Shown here one piece after another: positions 1 through 6,906 of a stretch of DNA of 13,055 bases (position 1 is its first letter; each line of letters opens with the position of its first letter). Source of the stretch: Noviherbaspirillum sp. GTDB taxonomy: Bacteria; Pseudomonadota; Gammaproteobacteria; Burkholderiales; Burkholderiaceae. A program made the position numbers and the translations under genes. The notes beneath the pieces are model-generated. The model had not been told where the DNA came from. It saw only the letters and a list, made by a program, of their open reading frames with translations, and did not search any database. The stretch covers positions 1 to 13,055 of the forward strand of contig JAQGLQ010000140.1 of assembly GCA_028292785.1 (NCBI GenBank), read 5' to 3'.

Positions 1-1
1 C

Positions 2-181
2 GTTAGCGACATGCTGGCGGACGGCGGCGATCCCGAAGTGGCGCGAGGCCTCGCCAGGGACCTGGCCAAGTGGTTCCCTGGACATGCCGATTACCTCGAT
101 TCCGCGCTGGCGCAGTGGCTGGTGAAGAAAAAATCGGGCGGAGTTCCGGTGGTGCTGCGCCGTAACCAGAAATTCGAGTAA
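2..181 (+). CDS. C-terminal fragment, hemerythrin-like domain protein (partial)
   Basis: An open frame enters from the left edge and ends at TAA 179-181, leaving 59 residues. The fragment contains WFPGHADYLD (residues 24-33), in which His28 and Asp33 make an HxxxxD pair preceded by a Leu-x-x-Trp pattern. In hemerythrin domains the last helix carries a W-L-x-x-H-x-x-x-x-D arrangement that supplies iron ligands, so this may be the end of such a di-iron oxygen-binding or sensing protein. The tail is basic and ends VVLRRNQKFE. Only one helix of the domain is visible, so the assignment is inference from a short motif. The start and any partner domain lie outside the window. A 214-base gap separates it from the transporter, which argues against tight coupling. 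Confidence 0.5.
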   Translation, partial: VSDMLADGGDPEVARGLARDLAKWFPGHADYLDSALAQWLVKKKSGGVPVVLRRNQKFE

Positions 182-299
182 CAACACCCGCCTCGCCACA
201 TCCGGCCCTTGCGGCTGACCTCGCCGTTTCCATGGACGGGAGACCGGCCACGCAGAAAACCGCAAGAGCGTCGGTGCCTGCCGCGCTTCACCTTGCCGC

Positions 300-312
300 G
301 GCAGCGGCTGCC
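300..312. other. Short inverted repeat GGCAGC-G-GCTGCC
   Basis: A perfect 6-base-arm inverted repeat with one central G lies in the 214-base gap between the fragment at the left edge and the MFS gene. No T-run follows, so it is at best a weak transcript-end structure. In GC-rich DNA such a repeat can arise by chance. Confidence 0.25.
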
Positions 313-395
313 TGGCTGCGTGAGAATGCAGTTTGCATGCATGCGGCGCAGGAATGTCCGTTTCATACTCCTGTCCGGGGAAGAATTAAAACAAG

Positions 396-1604
396 ATGTC
401 CGACGCCGAAAATAAAAACACGTCCAGTCAAGCCGGCCTCTACGCCACTTACGCCACAGGCTTCTTCAGCCTGAGCCTGGTTCCGATGACCTCCCTGATC
501 GTGCCCTTGTGGGCGCTGCAACTCGGCGCCGCTCCGAGCATGATCGGCATCATCGTCGCCAGCCGCGCGGTGCTGCCGTTTTTCCTCTCCATCCATGGCG
601 GCGCGATGATGGACCGCCTCGGCACGCGCCGCATGCTGCTGGTGTTTACCGCGATCGGGACGCTGATCAGCCTGCTCTATCCGATGTCGAAATGGATATG
701 GGCGCTGGTGCTGGTACAGCTCGTGGTGGGATGGGCGCAAGGCATGGGCTGGATCGGGGCGCAGATAAAGATCGCGAAAATCGCCGGCGGCAATGCGAAG
801 TACTCCGGGCGCTTTACTTTCTTCACCACCTGCGGCACTTTTCTTGGTCCCCTGATCGCGGGAATGACATGGGATTTCGCCGGCGTCTGGGGTGCGTTCA
901 TCCTGATCGCGCTGTGGGGAACCGGCCTGCTGATCGCCTCTTACGCTTTGCCGGCGGGTTCGGACCGCAATCATCCGCCGCTGCGCCTGCGCGAGTTCTG
1001 TCCCAACCTGTCCGACTATGTGCGCGCGTTCGCGCTGATATCAGTGCCTGCCGTTGCATTCATCGTCGGCGCGACCTTCCTGCGCATCGGCGTGATCAGC
1101 ATTCAGAGCTCGTTCTATAACGTGTACCTGCAAGGCATCGGCCTGACGGGGACCCTGATCGGCATCCTGGTCTCGATCGACTCGCTGGTCGGCGGACCGG
1201 CGACGCTCCTGACCGGAGTGGCGGTCAAGGCGATCCGTCCCCACTGGCTGTTGCTGCTTGCGATCGGCGTCGCGGTGGTGGCGATGTGCATTACCCCCCT
1301 GCTGGAGAGTTTTCCTCCGCTGCTGCTGGCCGCGAGCATCTATGGCATCGGAGTCGGCATGAGTTTTCCGCTGCTGCTTTCCATTCTGTCGAATGCCGCC
1401 GACGACAAGGAGCAGGGCTTGAGCGTGGGCTTGCGCACCACGGCCAACCGCGCCGCTTCCATCGTGATCCCCGTCGTCATGGGCTTCGTGATCGAATTGA
1501 CCGGCATCAGGCTGGGCTTCTTCGTGATCGGAGCAATGCTGCTCACCGCGCTATGCCTGGTCGCCTGGGCTACATACCGGTCCGGGGCGTTCGCCCGCAA
1601 ATAA
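396..1604 (+). CDS. MFS transporter
   Basis: A 402-residue inner-membrane protein made mostly of hydrophobic segments, the size expected for a 12-helix major facilitator superfamily secondary transporter. A loop between the second and third helices reads GGAMMDRLGTRR (residues 68-79), matching the MFS motif-A pattern G-x-x-x-D-R-x-G-R-R. A second Gly-rich half begins near residue 220, consistent with the two six-helix bundles. A short hydrophilic N-terminus (MSDAENKNTSSQ) precedes helix 1. The ATG at 396 has only a distant purine-rich stretch upstream (GGGGAAG, 377-383), so initiation may be weak. The substrate cannot be read from sequence; drug, sugar or organic-acid efflux or uptake are all possible. 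It appears monocistronic, with 500 non-coding bases behind it and no clear terminator. Confidence 0.9.
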   Translation: MSDAENKNTSSQAGLYATYATGFFSLSLVPMTSLIVPLWALQLGAAPSMIGIIVASRAVLPFFLSIHGGAMMDRLGTRRMLLVFTAIGTLISLLYPMSKWIWALVLVQLVVGWAQGMGWIGAQIKIAKIAGGNAKYSGRFTFFTTCGTFLGPLIAGMTWDFAGVWGAFILIALWGTGLLIASYALPAGSDRNHPPLRLREFCPNLSDYVRAFALISVPAVAFIVGATFLRIGVISIQSSFYNVYLQGIGLTGTLIGILVSIDSLVGGPATLLTGVAVKAIRPHWLLLLAIGVAVVAMCITPLLESFPPLLLAASIYGIGVGMSFPLLLSILSNAADDKEQGLSVGLRTTANRAASIVIPVVMGFVIELTGIRLGFFVIGAMLLTALCLVAWATYRSGAFARK

Positions 1605-1790
1605 GGGCCTATTTCGTTAGGGCAGATCGCCATGTGATCAGGCCGCATGCAAAGTGCAGCCTGGCCAGGTAAGTCGAAGCATAGCGCCGAGGCGATTACT
1701 TCCGAGCCGGCCTGTGCAGGTCTTCATGAAGAGCTCCGTACACTCGTAGCGGAAAGAAGGATGCTGACGGGACTACGCACAGGCACAGAC

Positions 1791-1810
1791 TGTTATTAAC
1801 ATTAACAACA
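1791..1810. promoter_or_regulatory. 20-base AT-rich dyad, possible operator
   Basis: The sequence TGTTATTAACATTAACAACA has two-fold symmetry of the form TGTT-n-TTAA-nn-TTAA-n-AACA; only the central pair and one base on each side break it. Length and symmetry are those of a dimeric helix-turn-helix operator. A CATAAT that could act as a -10 box abuts it at 1809-1814. The binding protein is unknown, and it could regulate the porin 300 bases downstream or an unannotated RNA. Confidence 0.4.
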
Positions 1811-2053
1811 TAATGCAATTGCCGGATTCGGCAGTGCGCCGTCCACCAAAGCGGGAAACATGCGCGCAGCTTGCGCCACTCGTACCCTGACCTGCTTCGC
1901 CTCCTCGATTTTTTCAAAAAACTCTTCGAGCGCCTCGCCGCAATGTGCTGTTCAAAAAATACAACGCTTATTGCCGTATTACGCTCCGCTTTCATTCCAT
2001 TTTCGCGCAGCACGCCATTTCGACTTGCATTGCCTTGAAAAAAACTAAAGTTC

Positions 2054-2080
2054 GCTGTCCGCAGAATGCGGATAGCTTTT
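2054..2080 (+). promoter_or_regulatory. Leader stem-loop with T4 run before porin
   Basis: Bases 2054-2063 (GCTGTCCGCA) pair with 2067-2076 (TGCGGATAGC) through ten base pairs including one G-U, closed by a GAA triloop, and TTTT follows at once (2077-2080). This looks like a short Rho-independent terminator or an attenuator/stability hairpin in the porin leader. It ends 25 bases before the porin start, leaving the AAGGAAA ribosome-binding region free. Confidence 0.5.
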
Positions 2081-2105
2081 AAGAACTATTTGCCAAGGAA
2101 AATAA

Positions 2106-3146
2106 ATGAACAAGTCTCTACTCGCACTGGCAGTCATGGCTGCCTGCGCAGGCACGGCCTCCGCGCAAACCAATGTCACGATCTATGGTGTTGTGGACGC
2201 CGGCATCGCATACAAGAATGACGGCAACCCGGCCGGCAAGACATGGGCGCTGGAAAGCGGCCAGCAGTCGGGCAGCCGTCTGGGCTTCAAGGGCTCGGAA
2301 GATCTGGGCAGCGGTTTGTCCGCGATCTTCGCGCTGGAAAACGGGTTCAGCACCGACACCGGTGCGCTCGGCCAAGGCAACCGCCTGTTCGGACGTCAGG
2401 CATGGGTAGGCCTGACCGGCGGCTTCGGCACCGTCAAACTGGGCCGTCAACCGACCTCGCTGTACACCGCGCTCGACGTGATCGATCCGTTCGGCACCAA
2501 TCTCGCCGGCAACGCGCAAAAAGTTTTCGGTTATGGCACTTACGCCGCCGATCCCCTGCTGCGCACCGACAATACACTGAGCTATGCGCTGCCGCGCATG
2601 AGCGGCTTCTCCGGCATCGCGAGCTACGGATTCGGCGAGCAAGCGGGCAATTTCAGCGCCGGCCGTAACCTCGGCCTGGGTCTCAACTACGTCAATGGCC
2701 CGATCAATGTGCAGTTTGCTCACCAGCATGCCAAGTCGGTTTCCCTGGCATTACTGGCAGGTGGCACGCTCGACACTAAAGCCACGTTGATCGGCGCCAC
2801 TTACGACTTCAACGTAGCGAAGGCTCATGTCGCATTTGCGCATAACAAGTTCGAAGCCGCCGGCACTTCCGACAAGATCCGTAACTGGCTGCTCGGCGTA
2901 TCCGCTCCTGTCGGCGCAGGCACGCTGCTGGCCTCCTACATACGCAACGATGTGACCGATGTCAGCGACGGCAAGTCCGACCAGTACGCGCTGGGTTACA
3001 CCCACCCGCTGTCCAAGCGTACCAACGTCTACACATCGGCTTCCTTCATGAAGAACGACGACGGCGTCGCGCTGAACGCAGCTGCGACCGCGCCCGGAGG
3101 CGCGAGCGTCCGCCTGTTCAACGTTGGCATTCGCCATACGTTCTGA
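2106..3146 (+). CDS. Outer-membrane general diffusion porin (Gram-negative porin family)
   Basis: A 346-residue beta-barrel porin of the type common in Burkholderiales, expected to form trimeric 16-stranded channels for small hydrophilic solutes. The N-terminus is a clear Sec signal peptide (MNKSLLALAVMAACAGTASA, cleavage before QTNV). The mature start, NVTIYGVVDAGIAYKND, is the standard first strand of this family. SRLGFKGSEDLGSGLSAIFALE and the following RQAWVGLTGGFGTVKLGRQ are also typical. The protein ends in RHTF, and the terminal Phe is the usual BAM recognition residue. The ribosome-binding site AAGGAAA lies just before ATG 2106. The gene stands alone, with a leader hairpin upstream and two stem-loops behind it. 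No specific substrate can be inferred. Confidence 0.96.
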   Translation: MNKSLLALAVMAACAGTASAQTNVTIYGVVDAGIAYKNDGNPAGKTWALESGQQSGSRLGFKGSEDLGSGLSAIFALENGFSTDTGALGQGNRLFGRQAWVGLTGGFGTVKLGRQPTSLYTALDVIDPFGTNLAGNAQKVFGYGTYAADPLLRTDNTLSYALPRMSGFSGIASYGFGEQAGNFSAGRNLGLGLNYVNGPINVQFAHQHAKSVSLALLAGGTLDTKATLIGATYDFNVAKAHVAFAHNKFEAAGTSDKIRNWLLGVSAPVGAGTLLASYIRNDVTDVSDGKSDQYALGYTHPLSKRTNVYTSASFMKNDDGVALNAAATAPGGASVRLFNVGIRHTF

Positions 3147-3180
3147 TCGATCGCGGGCCCTTGCCCGCGCTTGACGGAAA

Positions 3181-3223
3181 AGGCGCCTGCAGCGGTCGCG
3201 TAGTGCGATCGGATGCGGCGCCT
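3181..3223 (+). other. Imperfect stem-loop downstream of porin
   Basis: AGGCGCC (3181-3187) pairs with GGCGCCT (3217-3223). Inside it GCA pairs with TGC, and GGTCGC pairs with GCGATC around a GTAGT loop, giving one long interrupted hairpin. No T-run follows, so it is more likely a 3' end protection structure than a terminator. Confidence 0.4.
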
Positions 3224-3230
3224 CAAAATA

Positions 3231-3264
3231 AAACGCCACGAGTCAGCTCGTGGCGTTTTTGGTT
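3231..3264 (+). terminator. Rho-independent terminator of the porin
   Basis: AAACGCCACGAG (3231-3242) pairs perfectly over 12 bases with CTCGTGGCGTTT (3247-3258) around a TCAG loop, and the T-rich tract continues to 3264. It lies 85 bases after the porin stop. The A-rich 5' side means it may also act on minus-strand transcripts leaving the Sel1-repeat gene. Confidence 0.85.
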
Positions 3265-3307
3265 TTACTTCACTGCTTTGCGGAACCCCGCAAGCTAGAG
3301 GAGCGGT

Positions 3308-4864
3308 TTAAGCGCGTGCCTCATACTTGAGCGCCTTCCCCTGGTCCATCTCGGAGTACGAAAAGATTTTCTTGAAGAGATAAACCCGCTGCCGGTAATT
3401 TCCCTCCGGTCCATTTGGTCCGCAATCGATGTTCTCGAACACGCGCAGCAGGCGATTGAGAGTCGCGCGTTCCTCGCCTGTCCGTATCGGAATCAGCCTG
3501 CGCCTGCTGCGCGCATGCTGGGAGCGGATATCGACCAGGAGGCAATGGCCGCAATCGGCCGTATGCGGATCGATCAGCAAGGTCTCTGCATGCGCCAGCC
3601 CGAACAGCGCCGCCAGTTCGACGCGCGCCGCCAGCAAGGGATAGGACGCGGCGACGCCGGAAGTCAACCGTAGCAGGGCTTCCTGCGCCCATGCAGAACC
3701 GGCGGCTCTCGGGGCGATCTTTTCGAGCAAGGCTGCCGCCTCCGGATTTCCCTGGAAGGCCGCCTTCTGAAGCCAGTAAACCGCGCGCACATCGCTGGCA
3801 TCGTCGCAGTGGCGCATGCGCCAGGCGGCCAGGCCCAGCTCCAGCTGCGCAATGCAGTGCCCGGCCTCTGCCGCGCGTTCCAGATAACACGCGGCATCGG
3901 AACGGGCAAGCTGCATGAAGCTGCCATTCGGTTTGAGACAGATTCTCGCCAACACATACCATGCTTGCGCGACGCCCTGCCGGCCGGCCGCCATCAGCCA
4001 GCCGGCCGCCTTTCTGTAATTGCTTTTACGCCGCAGGCGCGCGGTGCGCTGTCCTTTTTCATCCATATTGGCGAACCAGAGGCCCGCGCTCAATTGAGCT
4101 TCCTTGTCGCCCGCCTGCGCGGCCAGCTCCCAGAACCGCTCCGCTTCGCTTTCGTCCGAGTCCGGTGTCTTGACAATCGCACTTGCACAGCGCGTCAGAA
4201 AGCGCGCGTCCTCTTGCGACATCGGCGCGGCGTCGCCTGTGTTGCGGCGCTCCGCAAGCGCACGCGCGACCGGCAACGCCCAGCGCAGGAACGAAGGCAA
4301 GTCCTGCTCGGACCATGCATGATCGGCCAGCGTGCGCTGTGCCTGCAATATGCCGCTGGAAGCCGCTCGCGTGGCCCATTCAAGCGTCGTACTGTCGACG
4401 ATGCGCTCAGAACCGGCATCGCCCGGCGCGCCGGACTTATGTTTGCCGAGCTCCTGAGCCAGCAGCCATTGCGCATCGACGATGCCGGCACGGGCGGCCG
4501 CCTCCAGCGCCCCGAACGCCTTATCGCGCGCAATCTGATCCGCCTTGCTGTCGGCCAGTACGAGCTTCGCCAACACCAGGCCCGCGTTCATCACGCCCGC
4601 ATCGAACGCGCGCTCGTACCAGACCGGAAGCTGCAACGGGTCGAGCGCTCGCGCCGCCACATCGAACGGGATATGTTCGCCGATCAGCATCCACGCTTCC
4701 GACGAATTCCTGCGTGCCGCGCGATCGAGCCAATGCAATGCGGTGGCGAGATTCTGCTTCAGTCCCGCACCGCCGAAAAGATAATATTTGCCGAGCATGA
4801 GTTGCGCCGACGTCTCTCCGGCACGAGCGGCGCGAATGAAGGTCATCTCTTCCCTGGTCGCCAT
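3308..4864 (-). CDS. Sel1-repeat (TPR-like) protein with unique C-terminal region
   Basis: A 518-residue protein (counting from the second ATG) built of alpha-helical Sel1-like repeats. Recognisable units include AGETSAQLMLGKYYLFGG near the start and AAEAGHCIAQLELGLAAW and AAFQGNPEAAALLEKIA near residues 330-385; between them are degenerate copies of the A-A-x-x-G-x-x-x-A-Q pattern. About seven or eight units fit before residue 390. Sel1 proteins are scaffolds for protein-protein contacts; the partner here is unknown. The last 130 residues are not repeats and contain CGHC (Cys438-Cys441) and CGPNG. There is no signal peptide, so it is probably cytoplasmic. ATG codons lie at 4870 and 4864. GGAAGGA (4871-4877) touches the first but stands 6 bases from the second, so 4864 is preferred. 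It is monocistronic, with the porin terminator at its 3' side. Confidence 0.85.
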   Translation of the reverse strand: MATREEMTFIRAARAGETSAQLMLGKYYLFGGAGLKQNLATALHWLDRAARRNSSEAWMLIGEHIPFDVAARALDPLQLPVWYERAFDAGVMNAGLVLAKLVLADSKADQIARDKAFGALEAAARAGIVDAQWLLAQELGKHKSGAPGDAGSERIVDSTTLEWATRAASSGILQAQRTLADHAWSEQDLPSFLRWALPVARALAERRNTGDAAPMSQEDARFLTRCASAIVKTPDSDESEAERFWELAAQAGDKEAQLSAGLWFANMDEKGQRTARLRRKSNYRKAAGWLMAAGRQGVAQAWYVLARICLKPNGSFMQLARSDAACYLERAAEAGHCIAQLELGLAAWRMRHCDDASDVRAVYWLQKAAFQGNPEAAALLEKIAPRAAGSAWAQEALLRLTSGVAASYPLLAARVELAALFGLAHAETLLIDPHTADCGHCLLVDIRSQHARSRRRLIPIRTGEERATLNRLLRVFENIDCGPNGPEGNYRQRVYLFKKIFSYSEMDQGKALKYEARA

Positions 4865-4870
4865 CTGCAT

Positions 4871-4877
4871 TCCTTCC
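4871..4877 (-). promoter_or_regulatory. Ribosome-binding site selecting ATG 4864
   Basis: On the minus strand GGAAGGA lies immediately against an ATG at 4870 (zero spacing) and 6 bases from an in-frame ATG at 4864. The second spacing is workable and the first is not, so the Sel1-repeat protein should begin MATREEM. Confidence 0.7.
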
Positions 4878-5104
4878 AGTCACCGCGCGGGCAGACAGAG
4901 GGGAAGCAATGGGGCGATGCCGACACGGCGTGGGCGAATGATCGTGAATAGATTGATATCCAAGGATGGCGACGGCGCTACAGGCCGGTATGAGATGTAC
5001 TTACCGGGCCATGATGGATAGCGAGGCCGCTTATTTCACGAAAAATTAGTGCGCACTCATTTTGGAACCGGCGCGGGGCATGTTCCGGTGTACGTCGGAA
5101 CCGT

Positions 5105-6007
5105 CTATTCCACGATGAGCCGATTGATATAACGGTCGAGCGGGACCGGCCCCTTGTAGGGCACGGGGCGATACCGGTAGGCGAAGACCGGCAACAGCGA
5201 GTATTGAATCTGAAGCATGAGCCGTGGATGCTTCAACGGCACCATTCCCTTGTGTATTCCAATGGTATTGACGGCGAAGCCAAAACCGCTTTCGCCAGTC
5301 ACGGCGACGGCCGCTTCCGGGCCATAGCACCGCGCGACCTCGTCATTGCTGAAAGTCCGCAAACGGACCGTCGGTGCCGTGAGATGCGAGCCGCGTACGT
5401 ACATGTGCGGACCGCACTCTTCATCCACATCGGTCAGATAGACGCAGATCTTCAGGAAGCGCCAGTCATCTGAATCGCGGTGAAAGCTCTGCACCCCGAC
5501 GCCCGGCTCATTGCTCGGGAACGACCAGCGCAGCACGAGCGCGGAAATCGTCGGCTTGCATCCCAGATGCCGCGCGGCGAGACGAAGCAGGGACGGCCGG
5601 TTGGCGAGTTCGAGGATGTGCGGGCAATGCACGATATCGTGCATGAAATAATCGGCCATGCGCGCGCCGGCACCGGCACGGCCTGATGCAAACACTTGTT
5701 TCCTGTCCGCCGGATTCACGAGTAACTTGTCGCGAAGGAAAAAGTGGATGTCGGAGACCTGCGTGCGCGTCAGCAGTATGCGCAGGGGCGTAAACCCGTA
5801 TGCGGAGAGCGACTGAGACAACCGTTCCTCGTTCGCCGAGAACAGGCTTTCATGCGGGACAGTTCCCCGCAGCGCACGGATGGCGGCGGAGATCCCTTCC
5901 GTGCACATTCGGCGCAGCCGCGGTTCAACGACAATGCGCTGAACATAGTAGAGGAGGCTGCGGCTAGGCTGGAAATTGCGACCCGGTTTTAATTGCGCGT
6001 ATTCCAT
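5105..6007 (-). CDS. PhyH-family Fe(II)/2-oxoglutarate-dependent oxygenase
   Basis: A 300-residue protein of the phytanoyl-CoA dioxygenase (PhyH) type, a double-stranded beta-helix oxygenase that hydroxylates or otherwise oxidises an organic substrate using Fe(II), oxygen and 2-oxoglutarate. The iron triad is visible: His176 and Asp178 in FHRDSDDW (HxD) and His252 in GIHKGMVP. Arg262 in HPRLMLQIQYS is at the position that binds 2-oxoglutarate. The segment CVYLTDVDEECGPHMYVRGSH (186-208) is the typical family sequence between the metal ligands. About 90 N-terminal residues precede the core. GGAGAG lies 6 bases before ATG 6007. The substrate is unknown: no biosynthetic or catabolic cluster surrounds it, and the divergent PEBP gene gives no hint. 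It is 240 bases from the Sel1-repeat gene on the same strand, too far to assume an operon. Confidence 0.85.
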   Translation of the reverse strand: MEYAQLKPGRNFQPSRSLLYYVQRIVVEPRLRRMCTEGISAAIRALRGTVPHESLFSANEERLSQSLSAYGFTPLRILLTRTQVSDIHFFLRDKLLVNPADRKQVFASGRAGAGARMADYFMHDIVHCPHILELANRPSLLRLAARHLGCKPTISALVLRWSFPSNEPGVGVQSFHRDSDDWRFLKICVYLTDVDEECGPHMYVRGSHLTAPTVRLRTFSNDEVARCYGPEAAVAVTGESGFGFAVNTIGIHKGMVPLKHPRLMLQIQYSLLPVFAYRYRPVPYKGPVPLDRYINRLIVE

Positions 6008-6305
6008 GTAAGGCTCTCCGCAATCAGTTGATTTTTTCGCGCCGCCCGGACTTCATGGATGGGATGGTGCAGGAGAATGAAAGCGTTGAACCGTCTGGTG
6101 CCGGAACTGCTGGCGCGTGAGATCGGAGAATACCCTCAGTGTTGATGCACGGAACACCTGCCGGGAAAATATGAAATATCGGCGCCGGACCCTCGCTGAG
6201 CGCAATGCAATCCGGCTTCCCCCTTGCAGACGATTCACCGTGGGCTAAGCTGAAGACGCCGTGAAGAGGCGGCCAATCTGTCCGGCATGAAAGGAGGAAG
6301 CGTCC
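6008..6305. other. 298-base divergent intergenic region
   Basis: This gap separates the oxygenase (minus) from the PEBP-like gene (plus), so it should hold two promoters. I could not identify convincing promoter boxes or a clear palindromic operator. The minus-strand open frame that covers it (6024-6641) runs antisense through the PEBP gene and is not credible. Confidence 0.5.
6290..6297 (+). promoter_or_regulatory. Near-consensus Shine-Dalgarno
   Basis: AAAGGAGG lies 8 bases before ATG 6306. It is close to the full anti-16S complement and fixes the start of the PEBP-like gene. Confidence 0.85.
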
Positions 6306-6785
6306 ATGAGCCTGTCCCTCACCTCGGGCGCATTCCGTCACGGCGCGGACATTCCTCGCAAATACACCTGCGACGGCCAAAACATATCGCCGCCCTTGTC
6401 CTGGTCGGAAGTACCATCCGCCGCGCTGAGCCTTGCGCTCATCGTCGAAGATCCCGATGCACCCGATCCCGCGGCGCCACAGCGGACCTGGACCCACTGG
6501 GTTCTGTATGACATTCCCCCAGACGCGACCGGCCTGAACGAGGGCATACGCACACAGGGACTTCCGCGAGGTACGCATGAAGGCTTCAACGACTGGCGGC
6601 GCACGGGATACGGCGGCCCCTGCCCTCCGATCGGCCGCCATCGCTATTTTTTCAGGCTGTATGCACTGGACAAAGTGCTGGGCGATCTCGGCAAACCTGA
6701 CCGGCTAAAGCTGCTGGGCATGATGAAAGGCCACGTCATCGACGAGACCGAGTTGCTGGGTCTGTATCAGCACCCCGCTCAGTGA
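6306..6785 (+). CDS. YbhB/YbcL family Raf kinase inhibitor-like protein (PEBP)
   Basis: A 159-residue protein of the phosphatidylethanolamine-binding protein family, the normal length of bacterial YbhB/YbcL members. Family marks are DGQNISPPLSW (23-33), VEDPDAP (47-53), THWVLYDIP (63-71) and GYGGPCPPIGRHRYFF (101-116), which build the anion/ligand pocket with Asp49, His64 and His112. There is no signal peptide, so it is cytoplasmic like YbhB. The biological role of bacterial members is poorly defined; binding of a phosphate-bearing small ligand is the usual proposal. The start is fixed by the AAAGGAGG sequence upstream. The gene is followed by a GC-rich stem and 121 bases before the hydrolase gene, so it is probably a separate unit. 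Confidence 0.93.
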   Translation: MSLSLTSGAFRHGADIPRKYTCDGQNISPPLSWSEVPSAALSLALIVEDPDAPDPAAPQRTWTHWVLYDIPPDATGLNEGIRTQGLPRGTHEGFNDWRRTGYGGPCPPIGRHRYFFRLYALDKVLGDLGKPDRLKLLGMMKGHVIDETELLGLYQHPAQ

Positions 6786-6810
6786 CGCCCGCCTGCGGCG
6801 ACGTGGCGTC
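6784..6810 (+). terminator. GC-rich stem-loop after the PEBP gene (weak terminator candidate)
   Basis: GACGCC (6784-6789) pairs with GGCGTC (6805-6810), and inside it CGCC (6790-6793) pairs with GGCG (6797-6800), with an ACGT bulge. It begins inside the stop codon and has no following T-run, so termination is uncertain. Confidence 0.35.
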
Positions 6811-6906
6811 CGTTGTGCTGCATCAATAGGCAAGTCCAAACTCGTGGTCCGGGCCGTAGTCATACCGCCATGCGCAAGCATAAGCGCGGACAGCAGCTAA
6901 AACATA

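Larger units (their letters stand above)
1605..2105. other. 500-base non-coding region between MFS and porin genes
   Basis: No open frame here has convincing protein character. Plus-strand 1860-2048 and minus-strand 1696-2013 are open but low-complexity, rich in Arg, Ser and Cys, and resemble no family. The stretch holds an AT-rich dyad (1791-1810), a small TGCCG/CGGCA stem (1820-1833), a TTTTTT-C-AAAAAA palindrome (1909-1921) and a leader hairpin directly before the porin (2054-2076). It probably contains the porin promoter, but I could not identify -35 and -10 boxes with confidence. Confidence 0.6.

Noticed and set aside
311..350. GCATGCATGC-type repeat as an attachment site
   Set aside because: It is a short self-complementary run with no second copy recognised and no recombinase nearby.
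363..974. 203-codon minus-strand frame inside the MFS gene
   Set aside because: It is antisense to transmembrane-helix coding sequence and shows no domain.
1696..2048. Short open frames on both strands in the MFS-porin gap
   Set aside because: Low-complexity Arg/Ser/Cys-rich translations with no homology that I recognise. The region looks regulatory.
3809..4951. 380-codon open frame on the plus strand, antisense to the Sel1-repeat gene
   Set aside because: Rich in Arg, Ala and Pro with no recognisable domain; the opposite strand has clear Sel1 repeats and a placed ribosome-binding site. Long antisense frames are common in GC-rich DNA.
6024..6641. 205-codon minus-strand frame upstream of the oxygenase
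   Set aside because: It overlaps the PEBP gene antisense, has no family features and no good ribosome-binding site.
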